NCBI GenBank assembly: GCA_002336895.1
Contig: DDFC01000007.1
Location: 1 to 64,000 of the forward strand
DNA from: Verrucomicrobiaceae bacterium UBA1938
GTDB lineage: Bacteria > Verrucomicrobiota > Verrucomicrobiia > Verrucomicrobiales > Verrucomicrobiaceae
Direction: 5' to 3'
Length of the DNA: 64,000 bases
Within the stretch, counting starts at the first letter, position 1. The number at the start of each line of letters is the position of its first letter. The notes beneath the pieces were generated by a model that saw only the letters and a list, made by a program, of their open reading frames with translations, searched no databases and was not told the origin of the DNA. This document shows, piece by piece, positions 44,244-51,412 of the stretch. Made by a program: the position numbers and the translations under genes.

Positions 44244-45182
44244 CTATCCTCGCGTGTCAAACAGGGATGTGACAGACTCATTCCCATGAATGCGGGCAAT
44301 GGCCTGCGCCAGGAGGGGGGAAATGTCCAAAGCGGTCACTTTTTCCCCGGTGGCCTGGGGGGTGGAATTCGTGGCCAGAAGCTCCACAATGGGGGATTTC
44401 AAGATGCGGTTGCGCCCCTTTTCCCCCAGCACAGCGTGGGAGACACCGGCGTAAATTTTCTTGGCTCCGTGCTTCAGCAGCAGGTCGGAGGCTGCGGTCA
44501 GGGTGCCGGCGGTCTCGGTCAGATCGTCCACCAGCAGCACATTTTTGCCCGCCACGTCACCGATCACGCTGTGCGCCTCCACTTCCTCGGCGCTCACGCG
44601 GTTTTTGGCCACGATCGCCATCGGCGCGCCCAGCGCCTTGGCAAAAGCGTGCGTCATTTTGATGCCTCCCACGTCCGGAGACACCACCACCAGGTCATTG
44701 ATGCCGCGCTCGCGGATGGCCTTCATCAGCACTGGCGCTGCGTAGAGATGATCCACAGGAATGTCAAAGAAGCCCTGAATCTGCCCGGCGTGCAGGTCCA
44801 CCGTCAGCACGCGGTTCACACCGGCCGCCACCAGCAGGTTGGCCACCAGCTTCGCGGTGATCGGCACGCGTGGGCGGTCTTTGCGGTCCTGGCGGGCATA
44901 GCCAAAGAAGGGCAGCACCGCCGTGATGCGTGAGGCGCTGGCACGGCGCACGGCGTCCACCATGATCAGCAGTTCCATCAGGTTCTGGTTCGTCGGCGGG
45001 CAGGTGGGCTGCACGATGAAGACATCTCCACCACGAATGTTTTCATGGATCTGCACAAAAGTCTCGCCGTCCGGGAAAGTGGTCAGCTCGGCTGCGCAAA
45101 GATCAATGTTCAGGTTTTTGGCAATCGACTGCGCCAGCGTCGGGTGCGCGGAGCCGCTCAGGATCTTCAGGCTTTCATTCAT
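44244..45182 (-). CDS. prs: Ribose-phosphate pyrophosphokinase
   Basis: Makes PRPP from ribose-5-phosphate and ATP for nucleotide, His and Trp synthesis. 312 residues, class I. Motifs: LTTFPDGETFVQIHENIRGGDVFIVQ, AVLPFFGYARQDRKDRPRVPITAK, the metal/ribose site VDLHAGQIQGFFDIPVDHL, DVGGIKMTHAFAKALG, KNRVSAEE, and the PRPP loop VLLVDDLTETAGTL. It heads the prs-rplY-pth-rpsF cluster. Confidence 0.97.
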   Translation of the reverse strand: MNESLKILSGSAHPTLAQSIAKNLNIDLCAAELTTFPDGETFVQIHENIRGGDVFIVQPTCPPTNQNLMELLIMVDAVRRASASRITAVLPFFGYARQDRKDRPRVPITAKLVANLLVAAGVNRVLTVDLHAGQIQGFFDIPVDHLYAAPVLMKAIRERGINDLVVVSPDVGGIKMTHAFAKALGAPMAIVAKNRVSAEEVEAHSVIGDVAGKNVLLVDDLTETAGTLTAASDLLLKHGAKKIYAGVSHAVLGEKGRNRILKSPIVELLATNSTPQATGEKVTALDISPLLAQAIARIHGNESVTSLFDTRG

Positions 45183-45323
45183 GGGGCGCGGAGTTAGGCG
45201 AGCCTGTCACAGAAATCAACCCATCGCGTCATTCTCTGTCTCAATGCTTGTGCTGCGCGGCAAGTTCCCGTACGACTGGTGGTAATTCTGCTAATTTAAA
45301 AGGCACTCCTACCTAGCGCAGTC

Positions 45324-47189
45324 ATGAGTGATTCCCCCATCCCATCCCCTCCGCCGCGGACCACCGGCGGCAGCTGGCGCTGGGAGCCCCCCTCTCCGGA
45401 GGCGCTGCAGGAGATGCTGCCCCAGTATGAGGTTCACATGCTCGTCGGCCGTGGCGGCATGGGGGCGGTCTACAAAGGCACACAGCTCAGCTTGGACCGC
45501 GCCGTGGCCATCAAGCTCCTCCCCCCGGCGGTCGAGCAGCAGGATCAGGCCTTCGCCGAACGCTTCAAAAACGAAGCCCGCCTCATGGGCCGCATGAGCC
45601 ACCCCGCCATCGTAGGCGTTTACGACTTTGGCAGCACAGCGGACGGCCAGCTCTATTTTGTGATGGAGTATGTCGATGGCACTGACGTCCAGCACATGAT
45701 CGCCCGCGAGGGCCGTCTGCCGCCAGAGCACGCCCTGGCCATCACCGCCCATCTTTGCGATGCCCTCGGCTACGCCCACAAGCAGGGCATCGTCCACCGC
45801 GACATCAAGCCCTCCAACGTGCTCATCGACGTCGAGGGCCGCGTCAAGGTGGCTGACTTCGGCCTGGCCAAGCTCTCTGGCAAAGCGCACCACTCCAGCC
45901 TCACCCAGACCGGCATGGCCATGGGCACCCCCGACTACGTGGCCCCGGAGGCGCTCATGTACGGCTCTGACGTGGACGGTCGTGCGGACATCTATGCCGT
46001 GGGTGTCATGCTCTACCAGATGCTCACCGGAGACATCCCACGGGGCATGTTCAAGATGCCCTCGCAGAAGTTCCAGAGCATCGACCCACGCTTCGACGCC
46101 ATCGTGCGCCGCGCTCTGGAGCATGACCGCGAGGAGCGCTACCAGAGCAGCCACGAATTGCGCATCGCACTGGATGTGATTTTGACCACCCCCTATGCAG
46201 AGTCAGGCCGGGAATCCAGCGCTGTCCTGCCCAGGCAGCAGCCGCAAAAGCCCGGCCGCACCGTGGTCCCCTCCGCACGCAATCCAGGCTCCACATCCCA
46301 GCAGAACACTGTCGCCGCACCCAAGCCCCAGCCACACCAGCCGCCGCCACCCACACCGGCATCGGGCTCCACGATGCCTTACGTCATCGGCGCGCTGCTC
46401 ATTCTTGGCCTAGGCGGCTGGTTCATCGCCAATCAGCCGAAAACCACTCCCACACAACAGCCGCAGCCAGTCAGCGAAGCCCCCTCCATTCTGGCTCCAT
46501 CCGTCACTCCTGACCAGAAAACCACTCCCAAACCGCAGCCTGCGACTCCTCCGCAGAATAAACCATCTCCGGCCCCTGCTCCGCCGTCGGCCAAACCCAC
46601 ACCTCAGACGCCCTCCATCGCCAGCGCCCCGTCCGTGCCGATGACGCCACCCACCACACCGGCCAAAGCTCCCACCGCCCCAACCTCCCCGCCTGTCGTG
46701 CCTGCGGAGCCCCCGGAAACCACCGCCCAGCGCCTTTCCCAGCTGGAATCCCAGTTTCAGGCCGCTTTTGAGCGCGAGGTGAACGCCCCCTATAACGACC
46801 AGATAACCACACTCGGCGCTGGTTACATCACCGCGCTGGACCGTGCGCTGCTGGATGCCACCAAGGCTGGCCGCTTGGATGAGGCCTTGGCCGTGCGCGA
46901 AGAAAAGCAGCGCTTCACCACCCACAAGTTCATGCCGTCCATCGACCCCTCCAGCCTGCACCAGACGGTGGTGAAACTGCGCAATACCTATCGCTCCACA
47001 GAGAAAAGATACACCCGCCAGAGAGATGCCGGCTCTCTCCCTCTCTATGATCGCTACATGGAGGTGCTGGCAGCCTTGGAAAAGGAGATCATGGCCAAAG
47101 GACGCAGCGCCGAAGCCGCCATCGTGCGCAACAAACGCGAAGATGTCTCCGCCCGCCGCAGGCAGCGCGCAGCCAAGGCATCTCTCTAG
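45324..47189 (+). CDS. Transmembrane Ser/Thr protein kinase (PknB-like)
   Basis: A 621-residue Hanks-type kinase. The catalytic domain (about 35-290) has the Gly loop GRGGMGAVYKG, VAIKLLPP, HRDIKPSNVLID, DFGLAKLSGK and YVAPEAL. A single transmembrane helix (MPYVIGALLILGLGGWFIA, about residues 351-369) follows a Pro/Gln-rich linker. The outer part is a long Pro/Ala/Thr-rich segment and a C-terminal helical domain (about 470-621: YITALDRALLDATKAGRLDEALAVREEKQRF...). The latter resembles the domain in the secreted protein at 8420-9085. No PASTA repeats are present. Targets are unknown; the FHA protein at 24.7 kb is a candidate reader. Confidence 0.93.
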   Translation: MSDSPIPSPPPRTTGGSWRWEPPSPEALQEMLPQYEVHMLVGRGGMGAVYKGTQLSLDRAVAIKLLPPAVEQQDQAFAERFKNEARLMGRMSHPAIVGVYDFGSTADGQLYFVMEYVDGTDVQHMIAREGRLPPEHALAITAHLCDALGYAHKQGIVHRDIKPSNVLIDVEGRVKVADFGLAKLSGKAHHSSLTQTGMAMGTPDYVAPEALMYGSDVDGRADIYAVGVMLYQMLTGDIPRGMFKMPSQKFQSIDPRFDAIVRRALEHDREERYQSSHELRIALDVILTTPYAESGRESSAVLPRQQPQKPGRTVVPSARNPGSTSQQNTVAAPKPQPHQPPPPTPASGSTMPYVIGALLILGLGGWFIANQPKTTPTQQPQPVSEAPSILAPSVTPDQKTTPKPQPATPPQNKPSPAPAPPSAKPTPQTPSIASAPSVPMTPPTTPAKAPTAPTSPPVVPAEPPETTAQRLSQLESQFQAAFEREVNAPYNDQITTLGAGYITALDRALLDATKAGRLDEALAVREEKQRFTTHKFMPSIDPSSLHQTVVKLRNTYRSTEKRYTRQRDAGSLPLYDRYMEVLAALEKEIMAKGRSAEAAIVRNKREDVSARRRQRAAKASL

Positions 47190-47267
47190 CTTTGTGGTCG
47201 TCAGACAGCCTGCGTCAAAAAACCTGCCACACACTCCGGCAGTGGCGTATCCTAGTTTCTTCTCATC

Positions 47268-47594
47268 ATGCCTTGGTTTCATCTTCTCATCGCCGGACTG
47301 CTCGAAGTCGCCTGGGCCGTAGGCCTCAAGCAGACCGAGGGCTGGACCCGCCTCTGGCCCAGCCTCATCACCATCGTGTTGATGATTGCCAGCTTCTTCT
47401 TTCTCTCCCTGGCCCTGCGCACGCTCCCCATCGGCACCGCCTATGCAGTCTGGACGGGCATCGGCGCAGTCGGCACCGCCTTGATCGGTCTCTTCATCTT
47501 CCATGAGCCCCGCACCACCGCTCGGATCGTATGCATCCTGCTCATCGTCTCCGGCGTCGTCGGCCTCAAACTCGCCGCCACCCCGCCCGCCTGA
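47268..47594 (+). CDS. SMR-family exporter, SugE/Gdx-like
   Basis: A four-helix small multidrug resistance transporter of 108 residues acting as a dimer in the inner membrane. LIAGLLEVAWAVGLKQTEGWTRLWPS carries the essential Glu of helix 1 and the W-A-x-G-L-K pattern of the SugE/Gdx branch, which exports guanidinium; RTLPIGTAYAVWTGIGAVGT is the SMR signature. Only one SMR gene is present, so it likely forms a homodimer. I looked for a guanidine riboswitch in the 78 bp upstream and saw none. Confidence 0.88.
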   Translation: MPWFHLLIAGLLEVAWAVGLKQTEGWTRLWPSLITIVLMIASFFFLSLALRTLPIGTAYAVWTGIGAVGTALIGLFIFHEPRTTARIVCILLIVSGVVGLKLAATPPA

Positions 47595-47701
47595 TCCAGC
47601 ATTCTGGATTCGTCATTCGGATTTACTCATTCGTCATTTCCCGCCCCGCCTCTTCCATCTCTCCTTTGACAACCCTCCCCCCCACCTCTTCATTCCCTGC
47701 C

Positions 47702-48358
47702 ATGATCCCCAGCTCCTCCTCCGATTTTCCCTCCGTAATTGCTCCTCAGTCCAGCTACATGGTCCCCACCGTCATCGAGTCCGAAGGCCGTGGCGAACGC
47801 GCCTATGACATCTACTCCCGCCTCCTGAAGGATCGCATCATCTTCCTCGGCGGCGAAGTGAACGACACGATGGCCTCCATCATCATCGCCCAGCTCCTCT
47901 TCCTCCAGATGCAGGACCCGAAGAAAGACATCAACATCTACGTCAACAGCCCCGGCGGCAGCGTCACCGCAGGCCTCGCCATCTATGACACCATGCAGTT
48001 CCTCACCTGTGATGTCTGCACCTACAGCATCGGCCTCGTCGCCTCCATGGGCGCTGTCCTCCTCGCCGCAGGCACCAAGGGCAAGCGCTACGCCCTGCCC
48101 AATTCCGACATCATGATCCACCAGGTCTCCGGTGGCGCACGCGGCACCGCCAGCGATGTCGAGCGCACCGTCGAGTACATGTTCGGCCTCAAGAAGCGCC
48201 TCAACCGCATCCTTGCTCACCACACCGGCAAGTCCGTCGAGCAGATCGAGCGCGACGCCGACCGCGACAACTACATGTCCGCCGCCCAGGCCGCTGAATA
48301 CGGCCTCGTGGACAAGGTCCTCGTCGGCAAGAAAGACCTCCCCACCGAGGCCAAATAA
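47702..48358 (+). CDS. clpP: ATP-dependent Clp protease proteolytic subunit
   Basis: A serine protease that forms a tetradecamer with ClpX/ClpA for cytoplasmic protein turnover. With the start at 47702 it has 218 residues. The catalytic triad is visible: S115 in GLVASMGAVLLAAG, H140 in SDIMIHQVSGG and the Asp in ERDADRDNYMSA. VNSPGGSVTAGLAIYDTMQ is the oligomer/handle signature. An alternative start at 47759 (MVPTVIESEGRGERAYD) would also give a normal propeptide-less form. No clpX or tig is adjacent. A strong terminator follows. Confidence 0.96.
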   Translation: MIPSSSSDFPSVIAPQSSYMVPTVIESEGRGERAYDIYSRLLKDRIIFLGGEVNDTMASIIIAQLLFLQMQDPKKDINIYVNSPGGSVTAGLAIYDTMQFLTCDVCTYSIGLVASMGAVLLAAGTKGKRYALPNSDIMIHQVSGGARGTASDVERTVEYMFGLKKRLNRILAHHTGKSVEQIERDADRDNYMSAAQAAEYGLVDKVLVGKKDLPTEAK

Positions 48359-48370
48359 TCCACTCCCTGC

Positions 48371-48403
48371 AAAAGGGCGGGACTCATCCTCCCGCCCTTT
48401 TTT
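48371..48403 (+). terminator. clpP terminator
   Basis: The stem AAAAGGGCGGGA (48371-48382) pairs with TCCCGCCCTTTT (48390-48401), with the T run extending to 48403. It lies 13 bp past the clpP stop: a clear rho-independent terminator. Confidence 0.92.
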
Positions 48404-48420
48404 GTGCCCACACGCATGCC

Positions 48421-48473
48421 GTAGGACGAGTGTGGCGATAGCCCGCCCGTCTTCAAGCGTATGGCAAACACAC
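48421..48473. repeat. Candidate REP element, GTAG-type (second copy)
   Basis: GTAGGACGAGTGTGGCGATA then GCCCGCCCGT and onward to TGGCAAACAC: the second copy of the element at 39795-39848, with the central GTGTGGCGA.AGCCCGCCCGT conserved. It is in the same orientation and, like the first copy, lies between genes. Confidence 0.55.
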
Positions 48474-48501
48474 ATCATATCTCAATACTCCACCACTCTG
48501 G

Positions 48502-48545
48502 AAACAACCGTCAACGATCGTCAACCACTGTAAACAATCGTCAAC
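48502..48545 (+). promoter_or_regulatory. Repeated CGTCAAC sites upstream of TIM-barrel gene
   Basis: The 14-mer AAACAA(C/T)CGTCAAC occurs at 48502-48515 and 48532-48545, exactly 30 bp apart, with a half copy CGTCAAC at 48519-48525. The last copy ends 10 bp before the next start codon. Phased direct repeats in this position could be operator sites. Confidence 0.4.
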
Positions 48546-48555
48546 TTCTGCCCTC

Positions 48556-49470
48556 ATGAAATTCGGCTTCGTCACCGCCATCCTCCCCGAACTCTCCTTC
48601 GACAACGTCCTCAACTTCGCCCGTCACGAAGGCTTCTCCACAGTCGAGGTCATGTGCTGGCCCGTCGGCAAAGCCGAGCGCAAATACGCCGGCGTCACCC
48701 ATGTGGACGTCACCTCGCTCACCAAGACCAAGGCCCAGGAAATCCTCGGCCACTGCGACGATCAGGGCGTCAGCATCAGCGCCCTCGGCTACTACCCCAA
48801 CATGCTCGACCCCGACGCCGAAGTCTCCCGCTCCGCCGTCGCCCATTTCAAAAAAGTCATCGCCGCCGCCCCCAAGCTCGGCGTCGGCCTCGTCACCGGC
48901 TTCGTCGGTCGCGACTGGACCAAGACCGTCGATGAAAACTGGCCACGCTTCCTCAAAATCTGGAAGCCCATCATCCAGTATGCCGAAGACCACGGCGTCA
49001 AAATCGCCATCGAAAACTGCCCCATGTCCTTCACACGTGATGAATGGCCCGCCGGCAAAAACCTCATGACCACCCCGGCCATCTGGCGCCGCGCTTTCCA
49101 CGATCTCGACTCCGACTCCTTCGGCCTCAATTACGACCCCTCCCACTTCATCCTCCAGGACATGGATCCCCTCAGCCCCCTCGCTGAGTTCAAATCCCGC
49201 CTCTTCCACGTCCACGCCAAAGACGTGCAAATCAATCGCGCCGCCCTCAACGAAGTCGGCCGCTTCGACTTCCCCCTGAAGTGGCATCAGCCCCGCATCC
49301 CCGGCTACGGCGACATCAACTGGCCCTCCTTCATGGCCGAGCTCATGCGCATCGGCTACACCGGCCCCCTCTGCATCGAAGTCGAAGACGACACCTTCGG
49401 CAAAACCCTCGACGGCCGCATGCGCGCCATCAAAGTCGCCCGCAACATCCTCGCCCCCTACTTCGGCTAA
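48556..49470 (+). CDS. Sugar phosphate isomerase/epimerase-like TIM barrel
   Basis: A 304-residue xylose-isomerase-like TIM barrel, cytoplasmic (no signal peptide). MKFGFVTAILPELSFDNVLNFARHEGFSTVEVMCW is the first strand-helix; VKIAIENCPM (Glu ligand), NYDPSHFILQDMDP (Asp/His), LFHVHAKDVQ (His) and GPLCIEVEDDTF (Glu) give the usual metal-site set at strand ends. Relatives act on inositol or rare-sugar derivatives, but the substrate cannot be read. It follows phased CGTCAAC repeats and appears to be monocistronic. Confidence 0.9.
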   Translation: MKFGFVTAILPELSFDNVLNFARHEGFSTVEVMCWPVGKAERKYAGVTHVDVTSLTKTKAQEILGHCDDQGVSISALGYYPNMLDPDAEVSRSAVAHFKKVIAAAPKLGVGLVTGFVGRDWTKTVDENWPRFLKIWKPIIQYAEDHGVKIAIENCPMSFTRDEWPAGKNLMTTPAIWRRAFHDLDSDSFGLNYDPSHFILQDMDPLSPLAEFKSRLFHVHAKDVQINRAALNEVGRFDFPLKWHQPRIPGYGDINWPSFMAELMRIGYTGPLCIEVEDDTFGKTLDGRMRAIKVARNILAPYFG

Positions 49471-49518
49471 TCGCCACCTCGTGTCTGATCGTCCTCGACC
49501 CTGTCACTCCGCTTTACC

Positions 49519-50037
49519 TCAACGCTCCGCGCTGATCTGCTGCTCATTCGATCCTCGTTGAAAGCGCAGTTCTTTTCTCCTCTGCGCATCCTTAATGAGC
49601 ACCAGGTTGCCCTGATCCCCAAACATCTCGCAAAACACGGCATCCCTCACCGTCGCCCCCTTCAGCCCCTCCGGCATCTCCAGCTCAAAAAACAGCACCA
49701 CCGCCGGATCCCCGCTCTTCTCACTCTCCTTCTCCATCTCCCGTCCCACCCACGTCATCTTCGCCACCTTCCCTGCTGCGTCCGTCACCACAAAGGTCTG
49801 CTTCAGATACGCCAGCACCTGCGCATCAAATTCTGCCGCAGGCGTCTTCTCCATCCGCATCTCCCGCTCGCTCTGCCGGATCAGCGCTGTCTCCAGATCG
49901 CTCACAAACACCGTCAGGCTCACCTCCAGCCGCTTCGTCTGCGGATTGTACTCCGCCTCCGCCGTGGAGGTATGCACGGGGTGCGCCAGCGCGCACACCG
50001 TCACCAGAAAATAGAATAGGGCCGTCAGGCTGCGCAT
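49519..50037 (-). CDS. DUF6702-like exported protein
   Basis: A 172-residue protein. The start MRSLTALFYFLVTVCALAHPVHTSTAEAEYN provides a signal peptide and the AHP-x-H-x-S-x-x-E-x-x-Y-N opening typical of DUF6702 proteins, followed by LEVSLTVFVSDLETAL. These are short periplasmic beta-rich proteins, often found near peptidases; function unknown. The frame runs on upstream, but that part reads through intergenic sequence. Confidence 0.72.
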   Translation of the reverse strand: MRSLTALFYFLVTVCALAHPVHTSTAEAEYNPQTKRLEVSLTVFVSDLETALIRQSEREMRMEKTPAAEFDAQVLAYLKQTFVVTDAAGKVAKMTWVGREMEKESEKSGDPAVVLFFELEMPEGLKGATVRDAVFCEMFGDQGNLVLIKDAQRRKELRFQRGSNEQQISAER

Positions 50038-50347
50038 GTCACAGGAGCCTACTCCTCTCCATGCCCCTGGCAAGCCCTCCCCCCCGGAGACTCCGCCCTC
50101 CGCGCTTAGCACTGGCAACCCGCTGGAATTTCGTGTATTAAATCGCGGATGGTAAAACAAACCTCCACCACACAGAGATCCCGGACCGCCGGAGACTCTG
50201 CTGACTTCACAGCCCTCGTCATTCCGATGTGAATGTCCATGCCCACAGCCCTAGCCTGATCCACGTCTCCAGCCACGACTGCAAGCCTAATTGGAAGATT
50301 CCCCGTCACATCCTCACCTCCTCCAGCCAGCCCACCACTCCCCTCCC

Positions 50348-50638
50348 ATGAGACTCATCGGCTTCCTGCTCATCTCGCTCCTGGTCATCCTCATCCTCAC
50401 AAACCCCAACGAGGCCGAGTTCCGCACTTACATGCAAAACAAGTACGGCATCGCCGGCTCCTTGAGTCTCAAAGTGGCCTCCATCTTCTCCGCCGGCACC
50501 AATTCAGGCATCTCCCGCGACAATTACTTGGTCTTCAGCCGCTACTACATCGGCGGAGACGGCATCCTTCCCCGCACCGATCTCGCTTGGGGTGTCGCTG
50601 GCAAGTTCTTCGACATCCAGGAGCACGACAGAAGATAA
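50348..50638 (+). CDS. Small exported protein, DUF4359-like
   Basis: A 96-residue protein starting MRLIGFLLISLLVILILTNPNEAEFRTYMQNKYG. A hydrophobic N-terminus is followed by the T-N-P-x-x-x-x-F/Y-x-x-Y motif seen in DUF4359 proteins. The C-terminal part DNYLVFSRYYIGG is also typical. Membrane-anchored or secreted; function unknown. Resemblance is from memory of the motif. Confidence 0.6.
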   Translation: MRLIGFLLISLLVILILTNPNEAEFRTYMQNKYGIAGSLSLKVASIFSAGTNSGISRDNYLVFSRYYIGGDGILPRTDLAWGVAGKFFDIQEHDRR

Positions 50639-50669
50639 CCGCCCCCCTACTGCAGCCGGTCCATTCCCG

Positions 50670-50879
50670 CTACGGCTCGGATCCCTCCTCTTCCGCCGCC
50701 ACTTCCTCCACCTTCGGCAGTTCCACCGTCACCGTCAGCTCCCAGGCACGCTCCTTGATCACCCACACCACCCCCGCCAGCACCAGCAGCGCCACGCAGA
50801 CCAGATGAAACATGCAGCCGCCCAGGCAGCCGTTTCCCTGAAACGAACCGCGATAAGTGCGCATATCTCTTCTGTCCAT
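50670..50879 (-). CDS. Small single-span membrane protein
   Basis: A 69-residue frame starting MDRRDMRTYRGSFQGNGCLGG. It has one clear transmembrane segment (FHLVCVALLVLAGVVWVI), a Gly/Cys-rich N-terminus and an acidic tail (VEEVAAEEEGSEP). No family recognised. The membrane segment with charge asymmetry and the lack of any competing gene support it weakly. Convergent with the DUF4359-like gene. Confidence 0.45.
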   Translation of the reverse strand: MDRRDMRTYRGSFQGNGCLGGCMFHLVCVALLVLAGVVWVIKERAWELTVTVELPKVEEVAAEEEGSEP

Positions 50880-50990
50880 GTAGCCCATTCTTCCCACCCT
50901 GCTCCATCTTGGATTGGACAGCTAGCAATTGTCGCCGATTTTTAGCCCGTCTTTCACCGATCCCCCCACCCAAAACTTCCCGACTCTCCT

Positions 50991-51398
50991 ATGTCACGAC
51001 GCGCACAATCCGGGGTAAGCCCCACCCACTGGCTGGGATTGATCGCCATCATCGCCTTTGTCGGCGGTGGCGGCTTCTTGCTCATGCACCGCACCACCGA
51101 CCCCATGACCGGCGTCACCGAGCTCGATACCGGTGAGTTCATGGAAAACGCCACCGCCCTCAGCGGCAATGAATACAAAGTCGAGGGAGTCGTCGATGAC
51201 CGCCTCGACAACTGGCGCAGCTCTGACGGCCGCCTCTTCAGCGTTCAGGTCAGCGACAGTTCCGGCAGCACCTTCCTTCCAGTCTGGGTCCCGCCAGATT
51301 ACAAAGGTCCCAATATCCAGCGCGGGCAGCGCTACATCGTCAAAGTACACGTCCTGGAGACCGGCGTGCTCGAAGTCATCGAACTCCACAAAGTCTGA
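50991..51398 (+). CDS. Membrane-anchored OB-fold-like hypothetical protein
   Basis: A 135-residue protein with one N-terminal transmembrane helix (WLGLIAIIAFVGGGGFLLM, about 14-32) and a beta-rich domain. The segment EYKVEGVVDDRLDNW...LFSVQVSD...LPVWVPPD...NIQRGQRYIVKVHVLETGVLEVIEL resembles a small OB-fold with a strand-turn-strand layout. No named family. The next gene starts 14 bp after its stop, so the two are probably co-transcribed and may function together at the inner membrane. Confidence 0.6.
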   Translation: MSRRAQSGVSPTHWLGLIAIIAFVGGGGFLLMHRTTDPMTGVTELDTGEFMENATALSGNEYKVEGVVDDRLDNWRSSDGRLFSVQVSDSSGSTFLPVWVPPDYKGPNIQRGQRYIVKVHVLETGVLEVIELHKV

Positions 51399-51412
51399 GC
51401 CTCCCCATCGTC

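Noticed and set aside
47190..47267. Guanidine riboswitch upstream of the SugE/Gdx-like gene
   Set aside because: Only 78 bp are available and no paired ACGR-loop hairpins or ykkC-type elements are visible.
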